Shown here piece after piece: positions 32,109 through 33,841 of a DNA stretch of 33,841 bases. Every line of letters starts with the position of its first letter. Position 1 is the stretch's first letter. A model generated the notes under the pieces. It ran no database searches. It was not told where the DNA came from and was given only the letters and a program-made list of their open reading frames with translations. The stretch spans positions 1 to 33,841 of the forward strand of contig UQXP01000015.1 of NCBI GenBank assembly GCA_900545055.1, in the 5' to 3' direction. Made by a program: the position numbers and the translations under genes. The stretch is from an uncultured Collinsella sp. GTDB lineage: Bacteria; Actinomycetota; Coriobacteriia; Coriobacteriales; Coriobacteriaceae.

Positions 32109-33482
32109 ATGGACATAACCATCTCCCTTATCACCACCCTCGTTTTAACGCTTATCAACGGCTACTTCTCTATGTCCGAGATGGCGCTCACCACGGCCAA
32201 GCGCGCCGTGCTGGAGCACGAGGCCGAGGAAGGCGACAAGCGCGCCGAGCGTGCCATTAAGCTGGCTGCCGACTCCGACCAGCTGCTCGCCACCATCCAG
32301 GTTGCCATTACGCTCGTGGGCTTCGCCTCGTCCGCCGTCGCCTCGACGAGTCTGTCCGACCCGCTCGCCACGTGGCTCATGAGCTTTGGCATCGCGCCGC
32401 TCTCCGCCATCGCGCGCGGCCTGGCGCCGGTCATCATCACCGTCGCGGTCGCCTTCGTATCCATCGTGATCGGCGAGCTCGTCCCCAAGCGCATCGGCCT
32501 GGCCAATGCCGAGGGCGTGTCCAAGCAGGTCGTGGGCCCGCTTTCCGTGTTCCAGAAGATCGCCCGTCCGCTCGTGTGGCTGACTGGCGCTTGCTCCGAT
32601 GGCCTGGCCCGCATCCTGCGCATCAAGAGTGCCGACGACCGCCAGAACGTCTCGGAAGAAGAGATCAAGTACATGGTCTCGGAGCAGGACGACCTGCTCG
32701 ACGAGGAAAAGCGCATGATCCACGAGATCTTCGACCTAGGCGACACCGTTGCCCGCGAGGTCATGGTGCCGCGCGTGGACACCACCATGTGCGAGGACGA
32801 CGAGACGGTCGCCGACGTGCTGTCCACCATGCGCCAGACCGGCTTTAGCCGCATCCCCGTCTATCACGAGGATCCCGACAACGTCGCGGGCATCGCGCAC
32901 ATCAAGGACCTGATTCAGCCCGCGCTCGACGGTAAGGGCGACCAGCCCATCGCCGATTACCTGCGCGACGCCACCTTTGTGCCCGACACCAAGGACATCC
33001 TGCCGCTGCTGTCCGAGATGCAGACCTCGCACGACCAGATCGTGGTGGTCGTGGACGAGTACGGCGGCACGGCCGGCATCATCACCATCGAGGACATCGT
33101 CGAGGAGATCGTCGGCGAGATCGAGGACGAGTTCGACCCCGACAACAAGTATCTCACGCGCCTTTCGCGCCGCGAGTGGCTCGTTGATGGGCGTTTTTCG
33201 TGCGATGACGCGATTGAGCTTGGTTGGCCGCTCGAGGAAAGCGATGATTATGAGACCATCGCCGGCTGGATCTTGGAGCTTTGTGACTCGGTGCCCGACA
33301 TCGGAGAGGTGTTTGAGGTCGCGGGGTACAAGTTTAAAGTGCAGTCGATGCGTGGCCAGCGCATCTCGCTCATTCGCGTGATTGCTCCGGCCGAAACCGA
33401 TAAGAAGGATTCCGAGTCTTCGGTAGACGAGCCGACGACGTCGGGTGCGGGTTCCGCGAATCCGCACGACGGCGACGAGTAG
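32109..33482 (+). CDS. CorC/HlyC (CNNM-type) transporter with CBS domains
   Basis: A 457-residue membrane protein. A DUF21/CNNM membrane domain (about 1-190: NGYFSMSEMALTTAKRA at the start) is followed by a CBS pair (about 210-330: EVMVPRVDTTM, IVVVVDEYGGTAGIITIEDI) and a CorC_HlyC C-terminal domain (about 350-430). An acidic Ser/Glu-rich tail closes it. Family members act in Mg2+/Co2+ homeostasis, probably export. The ATG at 32109 is the only start that keeps the first helix intact. TTGGAGG (32087-32093) lies 15 nt away, longer than usual, so translation may be modest or use a folded leader. The partial gene that follows begins 24 bases later. Confidence 0.9.
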   Translation: MDITISLITTLVLTLINGYFSMSEMALTTAKRAVLEHEAEEGDKRAERAIKLAADSDQLLATIQVAITLVGFASSAVASTSLSDPLATWLMSFGIAPLSAIARGLAPVIITVAVAFVSIVIGELVPKRIGLANAEGVSKQVVGPLSVFQKIARPLVWLTGACSDGLARILRIKSADDRQNVSEEEIKYMVSEQDDLLDEEKRMIHEIFDLGDTVAREVMVPRVDTTMCEDDETVADVLSTMRQTGFSRIPVYHEDPDNVAGIAHIKDLIQPALDGKGDQPIADYLRDATFVPDTKDILPLLSEMQTSHDQIVVVVDEYGGTAGIITIEDIVEEIVGEIEDEFDPDNKYLTRLSRREWLVDGRFSCDDAIELGWPLEESDDYETIAGWILELCDSVPDIGEVFEVAGYKFKVQSMRGQRISLIRVIAPAETDKKDSESSVDEPTTSGAGSANPHDGDE

Positions 33483-33506
33483 GGCAAGGAAGAGTAGGGG
33501 AGAGTT

Positions 33507-33841
33507 ATGGCAGGCCTGTTCAACATCCTTAAGGTCACCGTCAGTGAGGACAAGATCTGCGCGCATGTGCTGGTGAACCCCGGCATGCCGCTCATGACCT
33601 CGGAGGACATCGAGGCCACGGCGCGCGTGTACTACCTGGTGCCCGCGATTGCCAAGCACCTGTGCCTGGGCGATTCCGGCCGCGAGTTCCAGGACTGCAT
33701 GGGTCAGACCGAGCTCTGCCACCTGCTGGAGCACGTGACGGTCGAGCTCATGAACGAGACCGGTCTTGCCGGTAGCATCTCGTGCGGCCGCACGCGCGTA
33801 AGCGAGCATGACGAGCGTGTCTTTGAGGTCGAGCTTTCGTG
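33507..33841 (+). CDS. Partial CDS, unidentified protein with a cyanophycin-synthetase-like segment
   Basis: Only the first 111 codons lie in the window. GGGGAGAG (33497-33504) precedes the ATG, and the reading frame uses codons like its neighbours. The sequence contains CHLLEHVTVELMNETGL, which recalls the LLEHVALEL stretch of the N-terminal domain of cyanophycin synthetases, followed by SCGRTRVSEHD. I do not recognise the whole protein and assign no function. No signal peptide or membrane segment is seen. Confidence 0.6.
   Translation, partial: MAGLFNILKVTVSEDKICAHVLVNPGMPLMTSEDIEATARVYYLVPAIAKHLCLGDSGREFQDCMGQTELCHLLEHVTVELMNETGLAGSISCGRTRVSEHDERVFEVELS

Overview
The window looks like a chromosomal segment of a gut Coriobacteriia bacterium, most likely Collinsella or a close relative. 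I base this on high GC with strong GC bias at third codon positions, an Ech-type energy-converting hydrogenase, an LPXTG-anchored surface protein in a high-GC Gram-positive background, and many short GGGGAC-containing intergenic repeats. The taxonomic call is inference; no rRNA or tRNA gene is present to anchor it.

Layout. Positions 1-720 hold an IS200/IS605-type insertion sequence whose transposase is frameshifted. Positions 721-3200 form an accessory, lower-GC island: one AlbA/Schlafen-type ATP-binding regulator (1413-2807) surrounded by three copies of a phased TCCGGA array and by hairpins that differ in sequence but keep their pairing. Next is a flavin/Fe-S/FAD enoate-reductase-type enzyme (3208-5238) carrying an HGDR motif that recalls bilirubin reductase, followed by a terminator and an orphan transposase-like helix-turn-helix protein (5679-6083).

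Positions 6371-11997 encode a complete Ech-type [NiFe] hydrogenase in five genes. The first is a fusion of the EchA-like (NuoL-type) and EchB-like (NuoH-type) membrane subunits, followed by echC, echD with an unusual Ala/Lys-rich tail, echE and echF. Together they would oxidise reduced ferredoxin, evolve H2 and pump ions across the membrane. Maturation genes are not in the window.

Positions 12464-18985 encode a 2173-residue cell-wall-anchored adhesin: signal peptide, von Willebrand A domain, about eleven isopeptide-type pilin domains and an LPTTG anchor. A GTCTCA/TGAGAC cluster precedes it. Large palindromes lie on both sides: one before it (12071-12224) and two after it (19127-19286 and 19379-19532).

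Positions 19593-24890 form a divergent locus: a NarL/LuxR-type response regulator and DesK-type histidine kinase on the minus strand, and an ABC-2 exporter (one ATPase, two permeases) on the plus strand. Positions 25180-28568 hold a second ABC system of MacB/FtsX type. It is bracketed by intergenic repeats with a constant TTTAAGTCTGTCCCC core and varying but complementary arms. The remainder contains a DUF362 ferredoxin-like protein, a convergent membrane-anchored alpha/beta hydrolase with a well-formed promoter and two operator-like palindromes, a hemolysin III (PAQR) family membrane protein, a CorC/HlyC-type CBS transporter, and the 5' end of a gene that runs off the window.
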